NCBI GenBank assembly: GCA_000993205.1
Contig: LBVU01000002.1
Location: 181,079 to 226,623, forward strand
Direction: 5' to 3'
Length of the DNA: 45,545 nt
Source of the DNA: Candidatus Woesebacteria bacterium GW2011_GWB1_39_10
GTDB taxonomy: Bacteria; Patescibacteriota; Microgenomatia; UBA8517
The notes below the pieces were generated by a model. The model searched no databases. It was not told the origin of the DNA and saw only the letters and a program-made list of their open reading frames with translations. A program made the position numbers and the translations under genes. Below are positions 1 to 7,223 of this stretch, in pieces (position 1 is the stretch's first letter; each line of letters begins with the position of its first letter).

Positions 1-614
1 CCAACAATCTCGCCTCCCAGCATAACAACCCGCAAGTCAACTGCATTCGGCAAAAACCTTTGAAAAAGTAAGGCTTTCACTTTAAAATTTGAATTAAATT
101 TTTTAAGAAGTTCATCAAGTTCATCATCACCCGAAATTTTAAAAACACCCGTTCCACAACTTCCTATTACGTCTTTTGCAATAAAGGGATAATTACTTTT
201 GCCCCATTTAACAAGTTCTTCAATTGATGCAAAACTATAACTTTCAGCGACCGGAATCCCCGCTGTTGCCAGATTGATATATTGCGTCGTCTTATCTAAC
301 GACGGCCATTTGTCATATGACAATTCATTCAGAATTTTTGACCCCTTAGATTTGTACCATAAAAGAATCGCGGTTCTTAGAGGATTGTAAATACTATCCT
401 CCCCTAATCCCCTTAAAAAAACCCCTTTTGGAATTGGCATTTTTTCACCCTTTAAATTGAGTTCCATGCCATTATTTGAATAAGTTATGTTTATATCTTT
501 ATAGTGAATCACTCGAAGATCGACATTAAGTTTCTTTGCCTCTTCACTCAACCTTTTTGGAGCATAGGCCGAAGGCCCCGTTGTAAATAAAATTATGTCG
601 CAATCAAAATCCAT
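1..614 (-). CDS. RimK-like ATP-grasp ligase, C-terminus outside window
   Basis: Reading the minus strand from the ATG at 614 gives an open frame to the window edge, beginning MDFDCDIILFTTGPSAYAPK. The middle carries an ATP-grasp core: a lysine strand (NYPFIAKDVIGSCGTGVFKI, near residues 125-145) and the strand LRVVMLGGEIVG at the edge. RimK-like ATP-grasp enzymes activate a carboxylate as acyl phosphate and ligate it to an amine, commonly of an amino acid or peptide. It is the last visible member of a five-gene operon and its start overlaps the preceding gene by 22 nt. Its substrate cannot be read from sequence. The catalytic C-terminal part lies outside the window. Confidence 0.8.
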   Translation of the reverse strand, partial: MDFDCDIILFTTGPSAYAPKRLSEEAKKLNVDLRVIHYKDINITYSNNGMELNLKGEKMPIPKGVFLRGLGEDSIYNPLRTAILLWYKSKGSKILNELSYDKWPSLDKTTQYINLATAGIPVAESYSFASIEELVKWGKSNYPFIAKDVIGSCGTGVFKISGDDELDELLKKFNSNFKVKALLFQRFLPNAVDLRVVMLGGEIV

Positions 615-1440
615 AGTGGGTATTGTACTATACTAAACACCGGATTGTCAAATTCATCATAGAATTTTTTGGATATTATTCTGACTATATTTTTGACTGA
701 CTCGGGAACCACTTCATAATCAACTTCTGTTAAATTTCCACCCTGGGCAGCATTTGCCAAAAACGTTCCCGGGGCGGGAACTCGTGCGTGACACCATACA
801 ACTTCGCCATTTATAACAACAACCCGTAAATCATGTTTGCCAGGTGTTATACCGGGAATGCCATTTGACGTATCAACAAATTCTTGCAATATGAATTTGG
901 TGTCCTCTTTTTCGGGTTTAAATTCTTTGAATTTTTCTTTAGAACCAATAAAAATTCCTTTGCCACGCAACCCATTATAAGGCTTTAGAACTATATTTTC
1001 TGTAGAGATTTTATCGAACAAATTTTCTCTGTTTACCCTGAGCGAAGTCGAAGGGCCTATCCAAAAAGTCTTTGGCATGTACTCTTCCAGAATTTTATAC
1101 GCCGCCCATTTATCACATGTCAACTCTTTGAATTTTCTGGTGTTAACAACCCTGAGACCGTCAAATTCTTTTGGCGGAAATTCAAGGTCTCCTACCCAAT
1201 CAAAAACTAAATCCATTTTTACTTCTTTCTTCAATCTCTCAAATATCCCATTTGTAAATAACCACACACCGTTAAAAACTCCATTACCTTTGTATGTTTT
1301 TTTGTTACCACGTAAACGTCCCAACCTTGATTTTGACAAAGTTCCAGGAGACGGATGTAGACAGGCCTTTTGACAGTGATGTGACTAAGAGGGTTGTCTC
1401 CCACAAAATCCTTGCCGAAACACATTCCAAATCGAATCAT
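593..1440 (-). pseudogene. Degenerate RimK-like ATP-grasp ligase, frameshifted and C-terminally truncated
   Basis: Two overlapping minus-strand frames together make one ATP-grasp protein. The N-terminus starts at the ATG at 1440 (MIRFGMCFGKDFVGDNPLSH), overlapping the upstream stop as ATGA, and runs to DVYVVTKK. The rest is in another frame, resuming at TYKGNGVFNGVWLF. The frames meet at a run of seven A (1297-1303); one more A, or a -1 slip there, restores a continuous protein. It keeps the lysine strand (NIVLKPYNGLRGKGIFIG) and LRVVVINGEVV. The end (DNPVFSIVQYPLWILIAT) lacks the final Asp/Glu/Asn metal-binding strand seen in the neighbouring paralogue, as if deleted up to the promoter-like sequence of the next gene. 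Most likely a pseudogene; a slippage-expressed truncated product is possible. Confidence 0.75.
1036..1055. repeat. Short palindromic element inside ATP-grasp gene (family C)
   Basis: CCCTGAGCGAAGTCGAAGGG lies inside the degenerate ATP-grasp gene and encodes part of GPSTSLRVN. Related sequences occur at 31162-31181 (inside a ComEC-related gene) and around 9503-9561 (intergenic). This sequence type is a widespread short dispersed repeat in bacteria. Confidence 0.6.
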
Positions 1441-2333
1441 TTTGAAAGTTTCTTGTCTAAAAATTTTATCACCTCCGATATTTCCGGACCTACTGACGTG
1501 TCGTAATTAAATCCTGGTCCACGGTTTACTTCAAATATGTAAGCCTTTCCTGTACCCTTTTCGACTGCCAAGTCCACCCCGGCGATTTGAATATTCAAAC
1601 ACTTTGCAGCATTAACCGCAATTTCCTGCATTTCGGAACTAATAGAATCAACCTTCAGGTATTTTTCATATTCGTCCATATTTGAATAATTTAATTTTAA
1701 TTGGGAATAGTCTCTTGGAACTTTTGTATGAACTACTTTTACTTCGTCTCCCAATACTAACAATCTGTATTCACTCTCCAATGGAATGTATTTCTGAAAA
1801 AGATATTTTGCTGTTCTGCCTTTTTCTCCGACTTTTTTCGGCAACTCTTCAAATTGTTTTTTATCGCTAATTGCATAAATTCCCGTCATGTGTTGCCCGA
1901 CCAATTCCTTTGCAACAATCGGAAAACCCAACTCCGAAATAATATAATCTTCATACCTTTCAATATTAACGCCCATGCAAAATATTGTTGGAGGAACAGG
2001 GATACCTCCAATCGACAACTTTAAATAAGAAGTAAGCTTATCTCCGGCGGCGCCAATTTCACTAAAACTTCTGTCGAAGTAAGGAACTTTCAATTTATCC
2101 AAGCATCTTGCCAAACTTCCCGCCAACGCAAAATGTGAATGATCCGCGCGGCGGATATAGACCAAGCCAAACTCTGAGATGTCTACTCCCTTTACCAAGA
2201 CTTGAAGATTGCTACCATTTATATCAAACAAGAGGTCTGTAAATGTCGCTATTTGTGCTCCCGATTTTTCACCTAAAAATTCCGCTTTTGACCCAATTTT
2301 ATCGAACAGAATTAGCGTTCTTTTTTTCGTCAT
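1437..2333 (-). CDS. RimK-like ATP-grasp ligase
   Basis: Intact 298-residue ATP-grasp protein. The N-terminal pre-ATP-grasp domain ends around residue 95. The core has a lysine strand (FPIVAKELVGQHMTGIYAI), the substrate-facing strand EYRLLVLGDEVKVVHTKVPRDY, and the metal-binding end AGVDLAVEKGTGKAYIFEVNRGPGF, with Asp, Glu and Asn in the expected places. Its start overlaps the upstream stop by 4 nt (ATGA) and its own stop overlaps the next start the same way, so the genes are translationally coupled. Expected to form an amide bond using ATP in the cytoplasm, probably adding an amino acid to a peptide or protein. Substrate unknown. Confidence 0.88.
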   Translation of the reverse strand: MTKKRTLILFDKIGSKAEFLGEKSGAQIATFTDLLFDINGSNLQVLVKGVDISEFGLVYIRRADHSHFALAGSLARCLDKLKVPYFDRSFSEIGAAGDKLTSYLKLSIGGIPVPPTIFCMGVNIERYEDYIISELGFPIVAKELVGQHMTGIYAISDKKQFEELPKKVGEKGRTAKYLFQKYIPLESEYRLLVLGDEVKVVHTKVPRDYSQLKLNYSNMDEYEKYLKVDSISSEMQEIAVNAAKCLNIQIAGVDLAVEKGTGKAYIFEVNRGPGFNYDTSVGPEISEVIKFLDKKLSK

Positions 2334-3622
2334 TTTGTGTAATCATCAACCTTAACCAAAAAATTTTGTAAATCTCGGCGGCCTATTATCATGGCGTGCT
2401 TTAACCCTTTACGCTTAGCAATAGTTCCAACCGTATTGACAAGCCGTCCTGCTATATAATACCTCAAATTAATTGTTAGTCGCATCTCTGACCCCATTGA
2501 GGTTGTAACTTTCTTTTCCCAAAGTATGTTTTCTTTAGTTAAAAGTCCCAAATTTTCGGCTAATTCTTTATCAATTGAACTATTCCAGGCCCCGGTATCA
2601 ACCTTAGCCAAAACCGCGACTTTCTTCTTATCTCCAGCCACGACCTTTATCATCTCCTTCGTTCCTATTGTCTTAATCCCCTCTTCCAACTGTTCAGCAT
2701 CCTGATATCTGCCGGCAAATAAAAGTTTGGCTATACGAACCCCATGTTTAGCATCGGTAATTTCTAAATCATCAACTCTGTCAAGTCTGCGTCTTAACCC
2801 CTCGCCGTTTGCGATTTGAATCTGAAGTCCGGGTTGAGCGTTCATTTCGAGTACCATAGGGCCCTTTTCCGGGTGAATTACTATATCAATTCCCGCATAG
2901 CCAAGTTTGGAAGCAATGGAGGCGTTTACTGCGGTAGTCAATACCAAATCCCAATTGGGTATTTTTATTCCTCGTAACTTCTTTTCTGTCCCGGGTTTGA
3001 ATACAATTTGATTTCCATGCCATATCGCTTTTGTTGTAACTCCCGTCGCTATGTCTACCCCAAGCCCCAAAGCTCCTTGATGAAGATTGGCACGGCCTCC
3101 GCTCTCCTTGGTTGGCAACCTAAGCATTGCCATAACCGGAATTTTATTAAAAACTATTACGCGGACGTCAGGAGTCCCCCTATATGCCCACTTTCTAAAT
3201 GCCTCGGCCCTACCCACATATTCCTGCGCAAAAGCGACGTCTGGCTCATTTCCCATTGAGTAGGCACCTTCGAGAATATCCAACGTGTGAAGTTTTAAGT
3301 CTGCCGTTGTTGTTTTTTCTTTTTGTGTGGTCAACCAGACGCCATCCTTAAGTTTCTTTTTTACAACTATTATCCCTTCTCCTCCCAAACCGCGGCTTGG
3401 TTTAAGAGCAAACCTATCGGGAAACAAGTCCCAGTTGAAACTCAAAATATCATTAGGATCTCTGAATATTTTTATGATTTTAGGAGAAGGCACTCCGACC
3501 GCTTTCAATACTCTAGCTGTCTGGATTTTGGAATCGGCTATTTTCTTGCCACGATGGCTGTTATATCGATAAGCGTATAGCTGGGTGCGGGCATTGAGAC
3601 CGAGGATGGAAGAAATTTTCAT
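2330..3622 (-). CDS. Alpha-L-glutamate ligase-like ATP-grasp fused to retropepsin-like domain
   Basis: 430 residues with two domains. Residues 1-290 match the RimK-related glutamate-ligase-like ATP-grasp family: DRFALKPSRGLGGEGIIVV, PDVRVIVFNKIPVMAMLR, and the metal-binding end AGIDIVIHPEKGPMVLEMNAQPG. Residues about 330-430 look like the retropepsin-like ATP-dependent zinc protease family, with the aspartate motif VDTGAWNSSID and the second strand HAMIIGRRDL. In other bacteria these two domains and the 7TM protein are usually separate neighbouring genes, so the fusion supports a physical link. It overlaps its neighbours by 1 nt upstream and 4 nt downstream. Inferred role: one protein that both ligates and hydrolyses a peptide-type bond. 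Confidence 0.87.
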   Translation of the reverse strand: MKISSILGLNARTQLYAYRYNSHRGKKIADSKIQTARVLKAVGVPSPKIIKIFRDPNDILSFNWDLFPDRFALKPSRGLGGEGIIVVKKKLKDGVWLTTQKEKTTTADLKLHTLDILEGAYSMGNEPDVAFAQEYVGRAEAFRKWAYRGTPDVRVIVFNKIPVMAMLRLPTKESGGRANLHQGALGLGVDIATGVTTKAIWHGNQIVFKPGTEKKLRGIKIPNWDLVLTTAVNASIASKLGYAGIDIVIHPEKGPMVLEMNAQPGLQIQIANGEGLRRRLDRVDDLEITDAKHGVRIAKLLFAGRYQDAEQLEEGIKTIGTKEMIKVVAGDKKKVAVLAKVDTGAWNSSIDKELAENLGLLTKENILWEKKVTTSMGSEMRLTINLRYYIAGRLVNTVGTIAKRKGLKHAMIIGRRDLQNFLVKVDDYTK

Positions 3623-4509
3623 TACGACTTTATCAATTTTCTAAAACGGTAAAACTCCATAACCCTTAGGCCTGTATATCTGCCGAGGACCAAATCAAGC
3701 ACAGCTACTCCTATTAAAGAAATCTCCGGGTTCAAAAGAACATAAGATTGAAGAGGTTTAAGTGTAAGAAAAAAGAAAGATATAAAAGAAATAAGGAGAG
3801 TTTCAAAGGTCAGATTCGCAGCCGTCTCCACACTTTTGCCCAACTGTACCCGAGTAAAGTCTTCAGCCAAAAGAATCATGATGAGAACCGCGAAAATTGA
3901 TACGTTGGCAAGATCGGGAAACTTGATTAAAGGAGCCGAAAAAAGAATGGCCAGAACTCCGACTACAACGGCCCAAAGGATTAGGGCCATGCGGGGCAAA
4001 TATTGCAATTTGATTTTTACTTTACGAAGAATCATGCGAGTTGCTGTGGAAACCGCAACGATAACAAGAAATAATCCAATCCCTACAATTGGCCCAGTGG
4101 CCACAAATACCACAGAAAGGGCGGCAGGAAGAAAGATTCCAAATCCCCTAACACCTATAACATTCCTCGTAAAGGCTATTACAAAGGCAACCAGGGGAAG
4201 AAGAAGTAGAAGAACTATAGTGTTTGCAGGAACTCCTGCTGTGATTGCCCCTCTTATTGCGTATTTTATGGGATTTGTTGGCCAAACTGAACCCAATTTT
4301 TGATCTTTTAAAATCATCTCAAGTGGCCCTAAAGACTCCTGTGATTTTTGAGTAATGTCGATTCTGGGAGCCTCGGGTGTGGGTGCGGCTGAGGGTGTTG
4401 CGGTAGTTGTGACCAAAGGGCTGGGCGTGGGAAGGGCTAAGGCATAAACAGGTCTAGGCACAAAAAGAAAACCTGCGGCCACGAACAATGTAGCTATGAA
4501 CTTTCGCAT
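3622..4509 (-). CDS. 7TM protein of the inactive-transglutaminase/ATP-grasp system
   Basis: 295 residues. An N-terminal signal peptide (MRKFIATLFVAAGFLF...YALA) is followed by a Pro/Thr-rich segment (residues 27-50), a short extracytoplasmic stretch and about seven hydrophobic helices from residue 88. Segments such as GVRGFGIFLPAALS and GRYTGLRVMEFYRFR match the 7TM domain that is usually fused to an inactive transglutaminase. Here the transglutaminase domain is missing; only a short linker precedes the helices. It is first in the ATP-grasp operon and overlaps the ligase-retropepsin gene by one base. It probably anchors the ligase/peptidase activities at the membrane. Confidence 0.85.
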   Translation of the reverse strand: MRKFIATLFVAAGFLFVPRPVYALALPTPSPLVTTTATPSAAPTPEAPRIDITQKSQESLGPLEMILKDQKLGSVWPTNPIKYAIRGAITAGVPANTIVLLLLLPLVAFVIAFTRNVIGVRGFGIFLPAALSVVFVATGPIVGIGLFLVIVAVSTATRMILRKVKIKLQYLPRMALILWAVVVGVLAILFSAPLIKFPDLANVSIFAVLIMILLAEDFTRVQLGKSVETAANLTFETLLISFISFFFLTLKPLQSYVLLNPEISLIGVAVLDLVLGRYTGLRVMEFYRFRKLIKS

Positions 4510-4536
4510 GGGTTAATTTCTCTAAAGAGTATGTAT

Positions 4537-4542
4537 AGTATA
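4537..4542 (-). promoter_or_regulatory. -10 box for the 7TM/ATP-grasp operon
   Basis: TATACT on the minus strand, 27 nt upstream of the 7TM start. No convincing -35 is visible. Unlike many host genes here, this implies a 5' leader of about 20 nt. Confidence 0.5.
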
Positions 4543-4545
4543 CCA

Positions 4546-4827
4546 TTAGGTAAACTTAATCTCCAGCTTTTTGCCCATGGCTTCGGCAATTCTCTGAACA
4601 AGCGCCAAAGTTGGGCTTACGCTTGAATTCTGAATACGCGAAATAACGGCTTGAGTGGTTTTGGCCCTTCTTGCTAACTCCTTCTGAGTCATCTTCTTAT
4701 CAATTCGAGCTCTAATTATTGCCCTATTCAATTGATATTCAGGCTCACTTCGTTCCCACTCCTTCCTAAACTCAGGGTCTTTCATTAATTCTCTTTTAAC
4801 TTCTTCGTGTGTAACCATTCTTCTCAT
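4546..4827 (-). CDS. higA: XRE-family antitoxin (HigA-like)
   Basis: 93 residues. A lambda-repressor-type helix-turn-helix occupies about residues 35-88 (KKMTQKELARRAKTTQAVIS, then SPTLALVQRIAEAMGKKLEI). The N-terminal 30 residues are charged (HEEVKRELMKDPEFRKEWER), as in antitoxins of this type. It lies 17 nt downstream of a RelE/HigB-type toxin, and the toxin-first order is typical of higBA. It should neutralise the toxin and autoregulate the pair. Confidence 0.85.
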   Translation of the reverse strand: MRRMVTHEEVKRELMKDPEFRKEWERSEPEYQLNRAIIRARIDKKMTQKELARRAKTTQAVISRIQNSSVSPTLALVQRIAEAMGKKLEIKFT

Positions 4828-4844
4828 ACAATTAATATATCTTT

Positions 4845-5186
4845 TTAGGTATATTTTGTCAAGCCTTTGTATCTTTGAAGAGAAATTTTAATATCTCCAG
4901 GTGGTGTTTTGTTGCTTTTCTTTTTGAAGATATGAAGTACAACAACGGTTTTTTCAATCACGGCAACGCTGATTATTCTCGTATTATCACCTCCTAAAAT
5001 CCGGGATTCCCAAAGTGGTGTTCCTGATAATTTTCTTAAATATCTATTTTGTACAGTGAGCCCAAATTCTTCCAAATAATCGATTTGACGGACTATTTTT
5101 CTTCGAAGTCGGGCTTCAGATCTGTTAATAAATTCTTTTATGGGAGATTTCCCGCTTGGCGAGGTGTAATAGACTATTTTATACAT
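4845..5186 (-). CDS. higB: RelE/HigB-type toxin (phage-derived Gp49-like family)
   Basis: 113 residues of the RelE-fold Gp49-like family: it begins MYKIVYYTSPSGKSPIKEFI, has helices RLRRKIVRQIDYLEEFG, and a core LSGTPLWESRILGGDNTRII and VVVLHIFKKKSNKTPPGDI. Members cleave mRNA, usually on the ribosome. The conserved arginine-containing core and the K-x-K tail are present, so it appears intact. It precedes the XRE antitoxin in the same direction. Confidence 0.85.
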   Translation of the reverse strand: MYKIVYYTSPSGKSPIKEFINRSEARLRRKIVRQIDYLEEFGLTVQNRYLRKLSGTPLWESRILGGDNTRIISVAVIEKTVVVLHIFKKKSNKTPPGDIKISLQRYKGLTKYT

Positions 5187-5316
5187 TAATTAATAATATT
5201 CTCTCTTTTGAAACTATTCCAGTTTACCCCTAAAAATATTCCACAAGCTACGGCTTGTAGCCTACGCTAGCAAGCGAGGCACCCTATAACCGATGTGTTT
5301 TTTGGCAAAAATTCTA

Positions 5317-5322
5317 TATAAT
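5317..5322 (+). promoter_or_regulatory. -10 box upstream of the ABC exporter pseudogene
   Basis: TATAAT about 50 nt before the ATG at 5372. The 170-nt gap before it (5187-5371) otherwise holds a short palindromic stretch and a leader hairpin. Confidence 0.45.
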
Positions 5323-5340
5323 AAAGTCTCGCCGTAAGAT

Positions 5341-5358
5341 AACCCCTTCGGGGGTTTT
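5341..5358 (+). terminator. TTCG tetraloop hairpin in the leader
   Basis: AACCCC-TTCG-GGGGTT followed by a run of four T, 14-30 nt before the ATG at 5372. The stem and stable tetraloop resemble a small intrinsic terminator or attenuator; the T tract is too short for a confident call. Confidence 0.4.
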
Positions 5359-5371
5359 GTGGTGTTTCAAA

Positions 5372-6345
5372 ATGTTTAAAATCTTTAAACGATTTTACGG
5401 TTTCATTTGGAAGCACAAGTGGTGGTTCATCCTAGCGCAGCTGGCCACGACCATTGCTATCGTGCTTGAACTCATTACCCCCTACTTTTTTAAACTTTTT
5501 GTGGAAACTCTTCAAAGAAATGACTTGGATCACCTTTATACATTAATTCTGGTCTTCATTGGAGTTTTGTTTGGTAATCTTGTTTTTGATAATCTAAAGT
5601 TTTTTCTTGGCGACATTGTCTCGGTAGACACAGCCATAGACATACGAACAACTATATTTAAATATGTTCAAGAGTTGGACTTCTCTTTTCATGCCGGAAA
5701 AAGCACCGGTGCTTTGATTAGTGCTTTCAAGCGCGGTGACAACGCCTTTTGGGAACTTTAGTAAAACAACTTTGGCAAAACCTCTCATGAGGTTCTACGA
5801 TCTTGACTCCGGAGAAATAACAATCGACGGAGTAAATATTAAGGACTTTACAAAAAGCACCCTCCGGGGATTCGTCGGAGTTGTTCCCCAAGAACCCATT
5901 CTTTTTAATAACACCATCGCTTATAACATTGGGTATGGATTTGGACAGGGTCGGACCCTGTCAATGAGCCTGTCTGAAAAGGGTCCGACCCTTTCAGAAA
6001 TCAGAAATGCCGCCAAACTTGCCAATATTGATGACTTTATTGAAAGTCTAAAGAAAAAATATGACACGGAGGTTGGTGAACGCGGAGTCAAACTTTCCGG
6101 AAGCCAAAAACAGCGCTTGGCCATAGCACGGATGATATTAAGCGACCCTGATATTGTTGTATTTGATGAGGCTACAAGCCATCTTGATAGCGAGAACGAA
6201 AAACTTATCCAGGATGCATTTTGGAAAGCCAGACGAGGTAAAACTACTATTATTATTGCCCACCGCTTGTCTACTATTATGAGGGCTGACAAAATTGTGG
6301 TTATGGAACATGGGCATATTAAAGAAACCGGCACCCACTCAAGCT
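5372..6345 (+). pseudogene. ABC exporter (ABCB-like half transporter) with large internal deletion
   Basis: The N-terminus (MFKIFKRFYGFIWKHKWWFI) to DNAFWEL is the start of an ABC exporter membrane domain with about three helices, and stops at 5761. Another frame then resumes inside Walker A (FSKTTLAKPLMRFYDLDSGE), followed by the Q-loop (VVPQEPILF), a signature-like KLSGSQKQRLAIARM, Walker B (DIVVFDEATSHLD) and the H-loop (IIIAHRLST). The rest of the membrane domain and the glycines of Walker A are gone, consistent with a deletion of roughly 0.7-1 kb. The end is also lost: after HIKETGTH homology stops close to an opposing HTH gene. It cannot encode a working transporter. Confidence 0.85.
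5944..5997. repeat. Pair of in-ORF palindromes, family A
   Basis: GACAGGGTC-G-GACCCTGTC (5944-5962) is a perfect 9-bp-arm palindrome. Eleven bases later comes CTGAAAAGGGTC-C-GACCCTTTCAG (5974-5997). The central bases are complementary (G, C), so the two look like inverted copies of one GGGTCGGACCC core. They sit in the exporter's nucleotide-binding domain and encode an extra segment (GQGRTLSMSLSEKGPTLSEI) where relatives have a short variable loop. Confidence 0.8.
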
Positions 6346-6355
6346 GGACTGAAGC

Positions 6356-6571
6356 CTATTCTTCCTTAGACTGCATTCCGAGTAACCAGAGTACGGCTTC
6401 CTTTTTGTATCTTCTATCCCCTCTTGAATTAATGCGAATCGCCGGAAGCTTTCCCCGTTTACCCCATCTTTTAATTGTTAAAGGAGAAACACGAAGGACG
6501 TCTGCAACTTCACGAACCGTAAGAAGGTCGGGTAGATTTTCTAATTTAACTTTTTTCTTTGGTTCATCCAT
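6356..6571 (-). CDS. Excisionase/MerR-type helix-turn-helix protein
   Basis: 71 residues from MDEPKKKVKLENLP. It holds one HTH_17-type winged HTH (LLTVREVADVLRVSPLTIKR, then WGKRGKLPAIRI and DRRYKKEAVLWLL), as in excisionases and small regulators. I chose the ATG at 6571 because a TATATA-like -10 lies just upstream; the frame is open to 6616 but that extension looks unconserved. It is convergent with the truncated exporter, and its 3' end abuts the point where exporter homology ends. Confidence 0.75.
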   Translation of the reverse strand: MDEPKKKVKLENLPDLLTVREVADVLRVSPLTIKRWGKRGKLPAIRINSRGDRRYKKEAVLWLLGMQSKEE

Positions 6572-6686
6572 TTTGTTTATGTTATATATACTTTGTTCCT
6601 GTACCCTGCCTATCAACGATCTATCTTAATCAGAAGATATCAAAGCGAAACAAGGCCGTCAAGTACCAATTTACAACAATTGTATA

Positions 6687-6715
6687 TTGCAAATAAAATT
6701 TCGTGTTGTTATATT
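6687..6715 (+). promoter_or_regulatory. Promoter of the dCMP deaminase-like gene
   Basis: TTGCAA (-35) and TATATT (-10, 6710-6715) with a 17-nt spacer. The ATG follows 13 nt after the -10, so the leader is only a few bases. Confidence 0.6.
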
Positions 6716-6728
6716 GGCTGACAAATGA

Positions 6729-7223
6729 ATGGAAAGAACGAGTGAATATTTAAAAGAAGCCTACAAATTTGCAGCTGCAAATTCGACTGATCTGAGTACC
6801 CAAATAGGTGTTATCCTTGTTAACAATTCTGGCACACCTGTTGCATGGGGAGCTAATCATTTTCCCAGAGGTGTTATCGAAACTCCCGAAAGACTTCAGA
6901 GACCAACCAAATACCTGTACGTTGCCCATGCTGAACTAGAATCAATCCTTGACGCAGCGAGAAATGGCATAAGAACTGAAGGTCTCAGTATGTACGGCAC
7001 ATGGGTCGCTTGTAACGAATGTGCAAAGTCAATAATTGATTCAGGAATCATTAAAGTAGTCGGACATAAAAAAACAATGGATACAGCGCCTGAGCGATGG
7101 CTTGAACCGATAAGAATCGCCGCAGAAATGTTTAATGAAGCTGGTGTTATATTCGAAAACTGGGAAGGCGATATCGGCGGGGGTATTGAAATCCGTTTTA
7201 ATGAACAACCATTCAGACCCTAA
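6729..7223 (+). CDS. dCMP/cytidine deaminase-family protein
   Basis: 164 residues. Zinc ligands are recognisable: the HAE motif (VAHAELESILDAARNG, around residue 70) and a downstream CxxC (WVACNECAKSIIDSGI). This is the deoxycytidylate deaminase type of the CDA fold, giving dUMP for dTMP synthesis or acting in nucleotide salvage. Length suits dCMP deaminase. The Pro normally before the CxxC is Ala, and the C-terminus (GGGIEIRFNEQPFRP) is unusual, so the exact substrate is uncertain. It overlaps the M32 peptidase tail-to-tail by 4 nt. Confidence 0.75.
   Translation: MERTSEYLKEAYKFAAANSTDLSTQIGVILVNNSGTPVAWGANHFPRGVIETPERLQRPTKYLYVAHAELESILDAARNGIRTEGLSMYGTWVACNECAKSIIDSGIIKVVGHKKTMDTAPERWLEPIRIAAEMFNEAGVIFENWEGDIGGGIEIRFNEQPFRP

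Noticed and set aside
3836-4303. 155-aa plus-strand ORF inside the 7TM gene
   Set aside because: Shadow frame, arginine-rich, without motifs.
5187-5340. Additional gene between the toxin and the ABC exporter
   Set aside because: No open frame with a plausible start; only short palindromic sequence.
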